Source of the DNA: Massilia sp. Root133
Lineage (GTDB): Bacteria; Pseudomonadota; Gammaproteobacteria; Burkholderiales; Burkholderiaceae_D
Direction of reading: 5' to 3'
Assembly: GCF_001426525.1 (NCBI RefSeq)
Contig: NZ_LMEW01000036.1
Coordinates: 133,947-197,946 of the forward strand
Length of the DNA stretch: 64,000 nt
Made by a program: the position numbers and the translations under genes. A model generated the notes under the pieces. It saw only the letters and a program-made list of their open reading frames with translations. It was not told the origin of the DNA and searched no databases. Numbering within the stretch: the first letter of the stretch is position 1; each line of letters opens with the position of its first letter. This document shows positions 45,615 through 54,653 of this stretch, piece by piece.

Positions 45615-46076
45615 TTATTCCACTTCGGCGATCAGTTCGATCTCGACCGAGGCACCGAGGGGCAGCGATGCCACGCCGAACGCCGAGCGCGCGTGCTTGC
45701 CGGCGTCGCCGAACACTTCGCCCAGCAGTTCCGAGCAGCCGTTCGTGACGAGGTGCTGTTCCGTGTAGTCCGGCGTCGACGCCACCAGGCTCATCACCTT
45801 GACGATGCGCTTCACGCGGTTCAGGTCGCCGCCGACGGCCGCCTGCAGCGTGCCGATCAGGTCGACCGCCACGGCGCGCGCCGCCGCCTTGCCCTGTTCC
45901 GTCGTCTTGTCCTTGCCCAGCAGGCCGGTGTTCACCGTACCATCCGCATTCTTGGAAATGTGGCCGGACAGGAAGACCAGGTTGCCGGTCTGCGCATACA
46001 TGACGTAGGCAGCCGCCGGCGTCGCCGGTGCCGAGAGGGTGATGTTCAGTGCGTTGAGTTTGTCGTAGACGGACAT
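45615..46076 (-). CDS. RidA-family protein
   Basis: Small cytosolic protein of 153 residues of the RidA/YjgF superfamily, many members of which hydrolyse reactive enamine/imine intermediates. The C-terminal RSAFGVASLPLGASVEIELIAEVE includes the conserved Arg. The N-terminal NALNITLSAPATPAAAYVMYAQTGNLVFLSGH is typical of the longer RidA-like group. It is 129 bp from the PLP aminotransferase gene, a sensible partner, as PLP enzymes generate enamines. Confidence 0.9.
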   Translation of the reverse strand: MSVYDKLNALNITLSAPATPAAAYVMYAQTGNLVFLSGHISKNADGTVNTGLLGKDKTTEQGKAAARAVAVDLIGTLQAAVGGDLNRVKRIVKVMSLVASTPDYTEQHLVTNGCSELLGEVFGDAGKHARSAFGVASLPLGASVEIELIAEVE

Positions 46077-46172
46077 GGATTCCCCAGGGTTGTTTGAAAA
46101 GAAAGCCGTTATTGTACGACTTGCCGGCCGGCGTAGGCATCGCGGGACGCTTCCCCCTGTGGTTCATGCCCA

Positions 46173-47093
46173 TCATCGCCTCACCTGCATGCGTCGCCCC
46201 AGCGCGACGGTCGCGATCACGGCCAGCGCGAAGCCGACGTTGGCAAGCGTGAGCGTCTCGCCGAGCAGGGCGGCGGCGCCGGCCAGCGACAGGAAGGGCT
46301 GCAGCAACTGTACCTGTCCCACGCGGGCCACGCCGCCCAGCGCCAGGCCGCGGTACCAGAAAAAGAAGCCGATGAACATCGAGAAGACGGTGACGTAGCC
46401 GAACGCGAGCCAGCTGGCCGCGCCGACGTCGCCCAGGCGGCCGATCTGCTCGCCCTCCATTAACAGCAGCAGGACGGCGGCCGGAACGGCGGCCAATACG
46501 AGCGCCCAGCAGATGGTTTCCTGCCCGCCCAGCGTGCGCGCCAGGCGGCCGCCTTCCGCATAGCCGGCCGCCGCGGAGACGATGGCGCCGAACATCAGTA
46601 CATCGGCCGCCTGCAGCGCGCCGCCGCCCTGGCTCAGCGCGAACGCGACGACCAGTCCGGAACCCAGCAGCGCGACGAGCCAGAACCCGTTCGATGGCCG
46701 CTCGTAGCCGCGCAGCGCCGCGTACAGCGCCGTCGCCAGCGGCAGCATGCCCGCCAGCACGGCACCGTGCGACGCCGGCACGCTGCGCATCGCGATGGAG
46801 CTAAGCAGCGGAAACCCGAGCACGCAGCCGAGCCCCACGATGACCAGGGGCCGCAGCGCCGCGCGTCCCGGCCACGCCACACGGCGCATCCGCAGCCAGC
46901 CGGCCGCGAGCACGGCGGCGCCCAGCGCGCGCGCCAGCGTGAGGAACAGCGGGTCGAGCTCGCGCACCGCGAGCCGCGTGAACGGCAGGGTGAGGCTGAA
47001 GATGGCGACGCCGACCAGGCCCAGCAGCATGCCGCGCGCTTCGTCGGACGTCGTGCCGAGGGGTGGGGTCGGTGTGAGTGTCGTGGGACGCAT
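46173..47093 (-). CDS. EamA/DMT-family transporter
   Basis: Inner-membrane protein of 306 residues with about ten helices in two EamA repeats (LVGVAIFSLTLPFTRLAVREL at the start; FLSLAGAAALLGETLTLANVGFALAVIATVALGRR at the end). It is divergent from a MocR-type regulator 110 bp away, an arrangement in which the MocR often controls the exporter. The substrate is probably an amino acid or related metabolite. Confidence 0.88.
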   Translation of the reverse strand: MRPTTLTPTPPLGTTSDEARGMLLGLVGVAIFSLTLPFTRLAVRELDPLFLTLARALGAAVLAAGWLRMRRVAWPGRAALRPLVIVGLGCVLGFPLLSSIAMRSVPASHGAVLAGMLPLATALYAALRGYERPSNGFWLVALLGSGLVVAFALSQGGGALQAADVLMFGAIVSAAAGYAEGGRLARTLGGQETICWALVLAAVPAAVLLLLMEGEQIGRLGDVGAASWLAFGYVTVFSMFIGFFFWYRGLALGGVARVGQVQLLQPFLSLAGAAALLGETLTLANVGFALAVIATVALGRRMQVRR

Positions 47094-47203
47094 ACGTTCT
47101 CCGGTTGTCGTTGCAGCAAACTTTGGTCAGGGTTATGCTAGTCCGGACGAGCAGTACAGTCCCTATACACTTACCGATATCCTTTTCGCACTGTAATGGT
47201 GAA

Positions 47204-48637
47204 ATGACCGATACAACGATCCCGACATTGCTGTCACGCGATTCCGGCGAACCGCTGGCCGACCAGATCGTCCGGATGATCAGCGCCCGAATCGACGACA
47301 AGCAGTTGCGCGCGGGTGCGCGCATGCCCTCGATCCGCCGCTTCGCCGCGGCGCACGGCGTCTCGCCGTTCACGGTCGTCGCCAGCTACGACCGCCTCGT
47401 CGCGCAGGGCTACCTGGAATCGCGCCGCGGCGCCGGTTTTTTCGTGCGCGAGCGCGCGCCGCTGAACACGGCGCTGCGCCGCGACGACCCGGACATTGCG
47501 GGCGCGCTGGAAAAGCGCGCGCTGGACGTCGTTTGGCTGGTCCGCCACATGTTCCGCCAGATGCCGGGCCAGCCGACGAGCGCGGCCGGCGTCTTGCCGA
47601 CCGCGTGGCTGGACGGGCAGGGCGTCGCCAACGCGCTGCGTGCCGTCAGCCGCCAGAACAGCAGCGCGCTGCTGAACTACGCCAGTCCGCAGGGGTACGC
47701 GCCGCTGCGCGAACAGCTGCAGCGCAAGCTGGCGGAGCTGGAAATCGCGGCCGCGCCCGAACAGTTCGTGACGACGCTGGGCGTGACGCAAGGCCTGGAC
47801 CTCGTCGCGCGCGAATTCTGCCGCCCGGGCGACACCGTGTTCGTCGACGACCCGGCCTGGTTCCTGATGTTCGGCTCGTTCGCCGCAATGGGGCTGAAAG
47901 TGGTAGGTATCCGGCGTCAGGCGGACGGCCCGGACCTGGCCGAGTTCGAGGCGCTGGCGGCATTGCACAAGCCGCGCCTGTACATCATCAACTCGGTGCT
48001 GCACAATCCGAGCTCCACGTCGCTGTCGGCCGCGAAGGCTTTCCAGATCCTGCGCATCGCCGAGCGCCACGACATCACGGTCGTCGAGGATGACATCTAT
48101 TGCGATCTGCACCCGGGCGGTTCGCAGCCCGCCACCCGGCTGGCGGCGCTGGACCAGCTGCAGCGCGTGATCTACCTGGGCGGCTTTTCGAAATCGCTGG
48201 CGCCGAACCTGCGCGTGGGCTTCATCGCGGCCTCGAGCGACATCGCGCAACGCCTGGCGGACCGCAAGATGCTGGCCACCCTGAGCACGAGCGACCTGGG
48301 CGAGCGGGTCGTTTATAAAATTCTGTCCGAGGGCGTGTACCGCAAGCACCTGGACCGCATCCGTACCCGCCTGGACGCCATCCGCCCGCCGGTGCTGCGG
48401 CGCATCGAATCGCTCGGCATGACCCTGGAGCCGGCGCCGACCGCGGGCATGTTCGTGTGGGCCGACTGCGGCCGCGACACCAACGTGCTCGCGGCGCGCG
48501 CGATGGACGAGGGCCTGCTGCTCGCGCCGGGCAGCCTGTTCTCGCCGAACCAGCTGCCGTCCACGAAGCTGCGCCTGAACGTGGCGGCCATGGAGGACGA
48601 CACCGCGTGGCGCTTCCTCGAGCGCGCATTGGCCTGA
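47204..48637 (+). CDS. MocR-type (GntR-aminotransferase) regulator
   Basis: Regulator of 477 residues. An N-terminal GntR winged helix (about 15-80; RIDDKQLRAGARMPSIRRFAAAHGVSPFTVVASYDRL) is fused to a fold-type I aminotransferase-like domain with a PLP lysine in YLGGFSKSLAPNLRVGF. MocR proteins sense amino-acid-like ligands through PLP. It is divergent from an EamA exporter, its likely target. ATG 47204 is used; the frame begins earlier inside the shared promoter region. Confidence 0.9.
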   Translation: MTDTTIPTLLSRDSGEPLADQIVRMISARIDDKQLRAGARMPSIRRFAAAHGVSPFTVVASYDRLVAQGYLESRRGAGFFVRERAPLNTALRRDDPDIAGALEKRALDVVWLVRHMFRQMPGQPTSAAGVLPTAWLDGQGVANALRAVSRQNSSALLNYASPQGYAPLREQLQRKLAELEIAAAPEQFVTTLGVTQGLDLVAREFCRPGDTVFVDDPAWFLMFGSFAAMGLKVVGIRRQADGPDLAEFEALAALHKPRLYIINSVLHNPSSTSLSAAKAFQILRIAERHDITVVEDDIYCDLHPGGSQPATRLAALDQLQRVIYLGGFSKSLAPNLRVGFIAASSDIAQRLADRKMLATLSTSDLGERVVYKILSEGVYRKHLDRIRTRLDAIRPPVLRRIESLGMTLEPAPTAGMFVWADCGRDTNVLAARAMDEGLLLAPGSLFSPNQLPSTKLRLNVAAMEDDTAWRFLERALA

Positions 48638-48640
48638 TGG

Positions 48641-49567
48641 TCAGGGCAGCTTGATCGACACGACGCCGGCCAGCAAGACCAGCGCGCCGGCGAGCCGGAC
48701 GCCGGAGACGGCACTTTTCGGCAGGCCGAACAGGCCGAACCGGTCGGTCAGGATCGCCACGACCTGCTGCCCGGCGATCGTGAATCCGACCGTCGCGGCC
48801 GCGCCGATCACGGGCAGCGCGAGGAAGACGGTCGTGACGTAGCACACGCCCACCGGCCCGCCCAGCCACGCCCACCACGGCACGGCGCACAGTCCGCCGA
48901 GCGTCGGACGTTCGTTGCGGTTCAAGGCCAGCACGAGGGCGAGCACGATCGCCATGCCCGCCGTCGCCACGGCGAAACTCGCGAGCGACACGACCAGCGG
49001 CGCACCGACGGTCCGCGCGACGGCCGCGTTGAGCGCACCCTGCATGGGCAGCACGCCGCCGCACAGCACGGCCGCCGCGACCCACGCCGGCTTGATCCGG
49101 CGGGGCGGGGCGCCCGCCGCGGGACGCTGGCCGCGCACGATCAACAGGATGCCGGCGGCGACGCATGCGGCGCCCAGCCACGTGAACGGCCCGGGCGCGC
49201 GCTGGACGACGCCCAGCAGGCCGGCACCGTCCAGCAGCAGCGACGTGAACGCCTGCCCCGCGATGAACAGCCCGATCGTGGTGACGGCGCCGATGCGGGG
49301 GATGAACACGATCCCCGCGACGACAAACATGGCGCTGGCGAGGCCGCCCAGCAGCTGCCACCAGTGGGCCTGCCCCAGCCGGCCCAGCGCGGGCAGGGCG
49401 CCGCCGGCCGCGACGGCAATGAACAGCAGGACGGTGGCGACGAACAGTTGCAGGGTCGCGGCGGCGAACGGGCTCGCGACGGCCTTGCCCAGGCGGGCGT
49501 TGGCCGCCGCCTGCAACGGCAGGCCGCAGCCTGCCAGGAAGGCGATAACAATATAAATCGTATTCAT
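48641..49567 (-). CDS. DMT-family protein, fused YdcZ-type repeats
   Basis: Inner-membrane protein of 308 residues. Two YdcZ/DUF606-like halves (about 1-150 and 160-308) are repeated in one chain: the first begins IYIVIAFLAGCGLPLQAAANARLG, the second WVAAAVLCGGVLPMQGALNAAVAR. Most YdcZ proteins are half this length, so it is a natural fusion form. Its start overlaps the SMR stop by 4 bp. It ends 3 bp from the convergent MocR gene. Confidence 0.87.
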   Translation of the reverse strand: MNTIYIVIAFLAGCGLPLQAAANARLGKAVASPFAAATLQLFVATVLLFIAVAAGGALPALGRLGQAHWWQLLGGLASAMFVVAGIVFIPRIGAVTTIGLFIAGQAFTSLLLDGAGLLGVVQRAPGPFTWLGAACVAAGILLIVRGQRPAAGAPPRRIKPAWVAAAVLCGGVLPMQGALNAAVARTVGAPLVVSLASFAVATAGMAIVLALVLALNRNERPTLGGLCAVPWWAWLGGPVGVCYVTTVFLALPVIGAAATVGFTIAGQQVVAILTDRFGLFGLPKSAVSGVRLAGALVLLAGVVSIKLP

Positions 49568-49887
49568 GATTGCTCCAGGAATTTGAGACCGGCGATCCCG
49601 CCGAAGACGACCGCCATGCACAGCATCCGCGCCGGCGACAGCGTCTCGGCGAAGATGGCGACACCGACGAGGCTGACGCCGAGGGCGCCGATGCCCGTCC
49701 ACACCGCATACGCGATCCCGAGCGGCAGCGTGCGTACGGCACCAGCGAGCAGCCAGATGCTGCCCAGCGCGGCGAGCACCGCCACGAGCGAGGGAACGGG
49801 GCGGGTGGCGCCCGCCGATGCCTTCAGCGCGAAGGCCATCGCGACTTCCAGCACCCCGGCCGCGAAGAGTTGCGCCCATGCGGCCAT
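49564..49887 (-). CDS. Small multidrug resistance protein, SugE/Gdx-like
   Basis: Four-helix inner-membrane exporter of 107 residues. The first helix has the essential Glu in FAAGVLEVAMAFALK, and GIAYAVWTGIGALGVSLVGV is the conserved helix-3 region of the guanidinium/quaternary ammonium (Gdx/SugE) group. No guanidine riboswitch is visible upstream. It lies 1 bp after the GST gene and 4 bp overlaps the next, making a three-gene operon. Confidence 0.88.
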   Translation of the reverse strand: MAAWAQLFAAGVLEVAMAFALKASAGATRPVPSLVAVLAALGSIWLLAGAVRTLPLGIAYAVWTGIGALGVSLVGVAIFAETLSPARMLCMAVVFGGIAGLKFLEQS

Positions 49888-49888
49888 G

Positions 49889-50491
49889 TCAGGCCTGCCG
49901 CATCTTGATCCGGGCCCGCGCGACGGCCGGGCGCTCGTCGATCCTGCGCAGCCAGGCGTCCACGTGCGGATAGTCGCGTGGGGCGATGCCCAGCTCGTCA
50001 TAGGTGGCCAGCCACGGGTAGAACGCGATGTCCGCCATCGTGTACGCGTCGCCCGCGATCCAGGCCGAGACGGCGAGGCGGCGCTCGATCACGCCGTAGA
50101 GCCGCTGCGTTTCGCGCGTGTAGCGGTCCAGCGCCATCGCGTTGCGTTCCGGGGCCGCGTGCCTGAACCACCACAGCTGGCCCAGCATCGGCCCGACGCT
50201 GGCCGCCTGCAGGAACAGCCATTGCAGCACGACATCCTCGTCGGGGATCAACCTGCCCGTGGCGCGGCCGAGGTGGGCCAGGATCGCGCACGATTCGAAC
50301 ATGCCCTGGCCGGTGTGGTCGTCGACGAGCGCGGGGATCTTGTTGTTGGGGCTGATTTTCAAGAACGCGGGCGCGAACTGCTCGCCCGCGCCCAGGTCGA
50401 CGTGGCGGACCCGGTAGTCCAGGCCGAGTTCTTCCAGCGCAATGATGAGTTTCCTGCCGTTCGGGGTGTCGGCGACATAAGCGGTGTACAT
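49889..50491 (-). CDS. Glutathione S-transferase
   Basis: Cytosolic enzyme of 200 residues with an N-terminal thioredoxin fold (YVADTPNGRKLIIALEELGL; KISPNNKIPALVD and MFESCAILAHLG for glutathione binding) and a helical C-terminal domain. The pattern is that of the YghU/YfcG-like bacterial class. It leads an operon with the SMR and YdcZ-type exporters and is divergent from a LysR gene, suggesting shared handling of a toxic compound. Confidence 0.9.
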   Translation of the reverse strand: MYTAYVADTPNGRKLIIALEELGLDYRVRHVDLGAGEQFAPAFLKISPNNKIPALVDDHTGQGMFESCAILAHLGRATGRLIPDEDVVLQWLFLQAASVGPMLGQLWWFRHAAPERNAMALDRYTRETQRLYGVIERRLAVSAWIAGDAYTMADIAFYPWLATYDELGIAPRDYPHVDAWLRRIDERPAVARARIKMRQA

Positions 50492-50587
50492 GTTTTCCTC
50501 CTGTGATGGACAGGGAGAGCGTAGCTTGTGCAAAAATGGATGAACATTCGATTTATTCAGACATTGCTTGTCTGTTTTTGCATATCC

Positions 50588-51445
50588 ATGGACTGGGACG
50601 ACTATCAATACTTCCTGGCGGTGGCGGGCGGCGGCTCCGTCTCGGCCGCCGCGCGCCGGTTCGGGCAGAGCCACTCGACGGTACTGCGCCGGCTGGACAA
50701 ATTGGAGACCGCGCTCGACGTCCGCCTGTTCGAGCGCTTCCAGACCGGCTACGTGCTGACGGCCAGCGGCGAGGAATTACAGGCGCTGCTGACCCCGATC
50801 GGCGAGGGCATGCAGGACATCGAGCGGAAGCTGGCCGGGCAGGATGCGGCACTGCAGGGCACGATCCGCATCACGACGACCGATACCCTGATGGCCGTGC
50901 TGCTGCCGGTGCTGGCGGATTTTCGCGCGCGCTACCCCGGCATCCAGTTGCAGATCACGGTCAACAACAGCTTCCTGAATCTGTCGAAGCGCGATGCGGA
51001 CGTCGCCATCCGGCCGTCGAACATGCCGCCCGACAACCTCGTCGGCCGCAAGGCCGGCACCCTGCGCACGGCGCCGTACGCGTCGACGGCGTATCTGGCG
51101 CAGCGGCCGCGCGGAGACCACGAGTGGATCGCGCCCGACGACAGCCTCGCGCACCTGCGCCAGGCCCGCTGGCTGCGCGAGCACGTGCCGGCGGACAAAA
51201 TCGCCGCCAGCGTGGATACGCTGCTGGGCATGGCGGCGGCCGTCGAGGCCGGCCTGGGTGCCGGCATGCTGCTGTGTTTGCTGGCGGATGCGCGGCCGGG
51301 GCTCGTCCGGCTGGCCGATCCCGATCCGGCGCTGGACACGGACGTGTGGATACTCACGCATCCCGACCTGAGGCGCGTGCAGCGGATCCGGGTGTTCACG
51401 GCGTTCGTCTTCGACGGGCTCGCGGCGGTACTTGGCCCGGCTTGA
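50588..51445 (+). CDS. LysR-family transcriptional regulator
   Basis: Regulator of 285 residues beginning MDWDDYQYFLAVAGGGSVSAAARRFGQSHSTVLRRLDKLE (winged helix at about 1-60) with a substrate-binding domain from about 88. The frame runs upstream to 50528, but the MDWDD start is characteristic of this LysR subgroup. It is divergent from the GST-SMR-YdcZ operon, its likely target. Confidence 0.9.
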   Translation: MDWDDYQYFLAVAGGGSVSAAARRFGQSHSTVLRRLDKLETALDVRLFERFQTGYVLTASGEELQALLTPIGEGMQDIERKLAGQDAALQGTIRITTTDTLMAVLLPVLADFRARYPGIQLQITVNNSFLNLSKRDADVAIRPSNMPPDNLVGRKAGTLRTAPYASTAYLAQRPRGDHEWIAPDDSLAHLRQARWLREHVPADKIAASVDTLLGMAAAVEAGLGAGMLLCLLADARPGLVRLADPDPALDTDVWILTHPDLRRVQRIRVFTAFVFDGLAAVLGPA

Positions 51446-51503
51446 CAGGCATATTCTCTTGTCCTACGCTGCGCGGTCCGCTACGGACAGACAAAGGAAC
51501 AGC

Positions 51504-52766
51504 ATGCGCGCCGCAACGATTCATGGAGCCTGGATAGCCGTCCTGCTGGCAGCTGCACTGACGCCGGCGCAGGCCGGCCGACTGGACGACATCGCCGCGC
51601 GCGGCGTGCTGCGCGTGGGCAGTACGGGCGACTACAAGCCCTTCAGCTACCGGCAGGCCGGCGGCGGGTTCATCGGCATGGATGTGGAGCTGGCGGGCGA
51701 ACTGGCGCGCTCGCTCGGCGTGCGGCTGGAACTGGTGCCGACCACCTGGCCGACGCTGATGGCCGACCTGAGGACGGACAAGTTCGACCTCGCACTGAGC
51801 GGCGTCTCGGTGACGGCCGAGCGTCGACGGCAGGCGCTATTCTCGGTGCCCTATCTGCACGATGGCAAGACCCCGATCACGCGCTGCGAGAACGCCGCCC
51901 GCTTCCAGACGCTGGCGCAGATCGACCGGCCGGAGGTGCGGCTGATCGTCAATCCGGGCGGCACCAACGAGCGCTTCGCGCGCGCCCGGGCGCCGCACGC
52001 CCGGCTGACCGTGTACCCGGACAATGTGACCATCTTCGGCCAGATCGTCAGCGGTGCGGCCGACCTCATGATCACCGACGCCATCGAAACCCGTTTGCAG
52101 CAGCGCCTGCATCCGCAGCTGTGCGCGGTGCATCCGGAGGCGCCGTTCGACATGGCGCAGAAGGCCATCCTGCTGCCGCGCGATGCGGCGCTGAAGACGT
52201 ACGTCGACCGCTGGCTGCAGCAGCGCATCGACAATGGCGACGTGCCGCGCCGCCTGGATCGATGGCTGGCGTTCCCCTGGGGGCTGGAGCCGCTGCGCCA
52301 GGCCATCGACCAGCGCCTGCTGCTGGCGCGGGATGTGGCGCGGGCCAAGTGGAATACGCAGGCCGCCATCGAAGACCTGCCGCGCGAAGAACAAGTCATC
52401 GCCGCGGCAGTGCGCCAGGGAAGCGCGCTGGGCCTGCCGGAGGCATGGATACGCACCGTGTTCCGCGCGCAGATCGACGCCTCCAAGACGGTGCAGCGCG
52501 CGCTGTACGAGCGCTGGCATGCGGAGGGCGCGGGCCGCTTCGACGACGCGCCCGATCTCGGCAAGACCATCCGTCCAGAGCTGGACCGCCTCACCACCCA
52601 GCTGCTGCGCGCCATGGCCGACAACCAGGCGCTGTTGCACGACGGCGGCCGCCAGGCCGACGTCGCCGCCGCCATGCATGCGCTGCAGGCACGCGCCGTC
52701 AATCCGGCCGCTGCCGGGCAGGCGCTGGCGCCATTCCTGTCCGCTACGCCATCGGCTGGCGAATGA
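51504..52766 (+). CDS. Periplasmic cyclohexadienyl dehydratase-chorismate mutase fusion
   Basis: Exported bifunctional enzyme of 420 residues. A signal peptide (1-24, ending AQA) precedes a type-2 periplasmic-binding-protein fold (about 28-255) of the PheC kind; VGSTGDYKPFSYR and NPGGTNERFARAR are its recognisable motifs. The C-terminal part (about 262-400) is a secreted AroQ-gamma chorismate mutase, with RDVARAKW, DLPREEQVIAAAV and FRAQIDASKTVQRAL carrying the active Arg/Lys/Glu/Gln positions. Together they would convert chorismate to prephenate and then phenylpyruvate outside the cytoplasm. AAGGAA precedes ATG 51504. Similar fusions are known in related Oxalobacteraceae (from memory). Confidence 0.87.
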   Translation: MRAATIHGAWIAVLLAAALTPAQAGRLDDIAARGVLRVGSTGDYKPFSYRQAGGGFIGMDVELAGELARSLGVRLELVPTTWPTLMADLRTDKFDLALSGVSVTAERRRQALFSVPYLHDGKTPITRCENAARFQTLAQIDRPEVRLIVNPGGTNERFARARAPHARLTVYPDNVTIFGQIVSGAADLMITDAIETRLQQRLHPQLCAVHPEAPFDMAQKAILLPRDAALKTYVDRWLQQRIDNGDVPRRLDRWLAFPWGLEPLRQAIDQRLLLARDVARAKWNTQAAIEDLPREEQVIAAAVRQGSALGLPEAWIRTVFRAQIDASKTVQRALYERWHAEGAGRFDDAPDLGKTIRPELDRLTTQLLRAMADNQALLHDGGRQADVAAAMHALQARAVNPAAAGQALAPFLSATPSAGE

Positions 52767-53352
52767 CCGTCTTCCACCGGGCCGGATCGGCGCGGCGGAT
52801 GTCGCTCAGGTAGATTTCGTGGTGCTTGCCGGCGAGGCGGCCGCGCGCCTCGATGAAATCGTGCACCCGCTGGATCGTCGGACCTTCTGCGGTGAACGGG
52901 CCGACGTGCAGGATCTGGGCGCACGGTCCCTCCGTAAAACGTTCGATCCGCAGCGCGTCGACGGTGTCCAGTCCCTTCTTGCGCTTCACTTCCGCCATCG
53001 CGTCGCGCAGCAGCGACTCGTCGACGAACGCCGGCTGGTGGATCATCATCGTCCATTGCCACTTCGTCCGGTCGTTGGCGACGAACGACGCCATGTCGTC
53101 CGACCACCACAGGCCCTCCAGCGGCATCACCGCGTAGTCGATGCCCGCCGGTCCCTTCTTGACCATGAACTTGGCCGTATAGGACACGGAGAACTGCGCT
53201 TCCACGGCCCGCGCATAGTGCGGCGACGTGTTCGGATCGCCCGCGCCGTCGATCATCAGGTAGCGGATTGCGGGGACGTCCACCTGCACGACGTCGCGCG
53301 CGGACGGCTGGTACAGATGCTTGAGGTCTTTCTTGAGATCGATCTTGCCCAC
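52744..53352 (-). CDS. GyrI-like small-molecule-binding protein
   Basis: Cytosolic protein of 202 residues of the GyrI-like (SOUL/Rob C-terminal-like) fold: KHLYQPSARDVVQVDVPAIRYLMIDGAGDPN at the start and PAFVDESLLRDAMAEVKRKKG in the middle. Such proteins bind or hydrolyse cyclopropanoid or other small toxic molecules. GTG 53352 follows GGAAAG. It lies 4 bp downstream of the ECF sigma factor and is probably in its operon; its end overlaps the convergent fusion gene by 23 bp. Confidence 0.85.
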   Translation of the reverse strand: MGKIDLKKDLKHLYQPSARDVVQVDVPAIRYLMIDGAGDPNTSPHYARAVEAQFSVSYTAKFMVKKGPAGIDYAVMPLEGLWWSDDMASFVANDRTKWQWTMMIHQPAFVDESLLRDAMAEVKRKKGLDTVDALRIERFTEGPCAQILHVGPFTAEGPTIQRVHDFIEARGRLAGKHHEIYLSDIRRADPARWKTVIRQPMA

Positions 53353-53356
53353 GGGT

Positions 53357-54652
53357 CTATCTTTCCAGTAGCGCCCTCGACCGTGCCCGCTCCAGCAGCA
53401 GCGCCTGCTCGCGCTCGTTCTGCGTGAGGCTGGCAGCCCGTTCGAACTCCGCTTTCGCTTCCGCATGCCGGCCCAGTTTCGCCAGCAGGTCGCCGCGCAC
53501 GCTCGGCAGCAGGTGGTACATGCGGAGCGCAGGCACGTCGAGCAGCGCGTCGGCGAGGGCCAGGCCCGCGTCGGGGCCATAGGCCATGCCCAGCGCGACG
53601 GCGCGGTTCAGTTCCACGACGGGCGACGGCGTCAGCTGGGACAGCGCGTCGTACAGCGCGGCGATGCGGGCCCAGTCGGTCGCGTCGGGCGTGAGCGCGC
53701 GCGCGTGGCAGGCGGCGATGGCCGCCTGCAGCGCGTAGGGGCCGAGCGCGCCGAGGCGGCCCGCGCGGTCGAGCGCGGCCAGGCCGCGGCCGATCAGCAG
53801 CCGGTCCCAGCGCGAACGGTCCTGGTCCATCAGCAGGATCGGCGCGCCGTCCGGGCCCGTGCGGGCGCGCTCGCGCGAGGACTGGATTTCCATCAGCGCG
53901 ACGAGGCCGTGGACTTCGCCCTCGTCGGGCATCAGTTCCGCCAGCACGCGGCCCACGCGCAGCGCCTCGCGGCACAGTGTCGGCCGCAGCCATTCGTTCC
54001 CCGCGCTCGCGGAATAGCCTTCGTTGTAGATCAGGTAGATCACCTGCAGCACGGACGCGAGGCGCGGCTTGAGTTCGTCGTCGCGCGGCACTTCGAACGG
54101 CACGCGCGCTTCCGCCAGCGTGCGCTTGGCGCGTACGATGCGCTGGGCGACCGTCGCTTCCGGCACGAGGAAGGCGCGGGCGATTTCTCCGGTGGCGAGA
54201 CCGCCCAGCAGTTTCAGCGCCAGCGCCGCGCGCGCCTCGGCCGACAGCACGGGGTGGCAGCAGACGAAGATCAGGCGCAGCACGTCGTCGTCGATCTCGC
54301 CCGCGGTCTCCTGCGTCAGCGCGGCCAGCTCGGCCGGGTCGCGGAAACTGCCGCCGTCCGCGAGCAGGTTGTCCATCTCCCAGCTCAGCTCGCCTTCCTT
54401 GCTGGCGTGCATGGCGTGGTGGCGCAGGTGGTCGAGGGCGCGCCGCTTGGCCACCTGCATCAGCCAGGCGCCGGGCCGGTCCGGCACGCCGTCCGCCGGC
54501 CAGCGCTCCAGCGCTTCCAGCAGCGCGTCCTGGGCGAGTTCCTCGGCCCGGCCGAGGTCGCGCAGCATGCGGGTCAGCGCGCCGACGATGCGCGCCGACT
54601 CCATGCGCCAGACGGCCTCGACGATCTTGCCCGTGTCGGCGCCGCGCGTCAT
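53357..54652 (-). CDS. ECF sigma factor, ECF42-like, with C-terminal TPR region
   Basis: Extracytoplasmic-function sigma factor of 431 residues, about twice the usual length. Sigma2 (about 12-80; RAEELAQDALLEALERWPADGVPDRPGAWLMQVAKRRALD) and sigma4 (about 120-180; LATGEIARAFLVPEATVAQRIVRAK) are followed by a DUF6596/TPR-like helical extension (about 190-430). That layout, with neighbouring DGPF/YCII proteins, is the hallmark of the ECF42 group, which lacks an anti-sigma factor. Its start lies 1 bp past the stop of the YCII gene. Confidence 0.88.
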   Translation of the reverse strand: MTRGADTGKIVEAVWRMESARIVGALTRMLRDLGRAEELAQDALLEALERWPADGVPDRPGAWLMQVAKRRALDHLRHHAMHASKEGELSWEMDNLLADGGSFRDPAELAALTQETAGEIDDDVLRLIFVCCHPVLSAEARAALALKLLGGLATGEIARAFLVPEATVAQRIVRAKRTLAEARVPFEVPRDDELKPRLASVLQVIYLIYNEGYSASAGNEWLRPTLCREALRVGRVLAELMPDEGEVHGLVALMEIQSSRERARTGPDGAPILLMDQDRSRWDRLLIGRGLAALDRAGRLGALGPYALQAAIAACHARALTPDATDWARIAALYDALSQLTPSPVVELNRAVALGMAYGPDAGLALADALLDVPALRMYHLLPSVRGDLLAKLGRHAEAKAEFERAASLTQNEREQALLLERARSRALLER

Positions 54653-54653
54653 G

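Noticed and set aside
49888..50587. Guanidine riboswitch before the SugE/Gdx-like gene
   Set aside because: No conserved guanidine-I, II or III motifs are visible upstream of the GST or the SMR gene.
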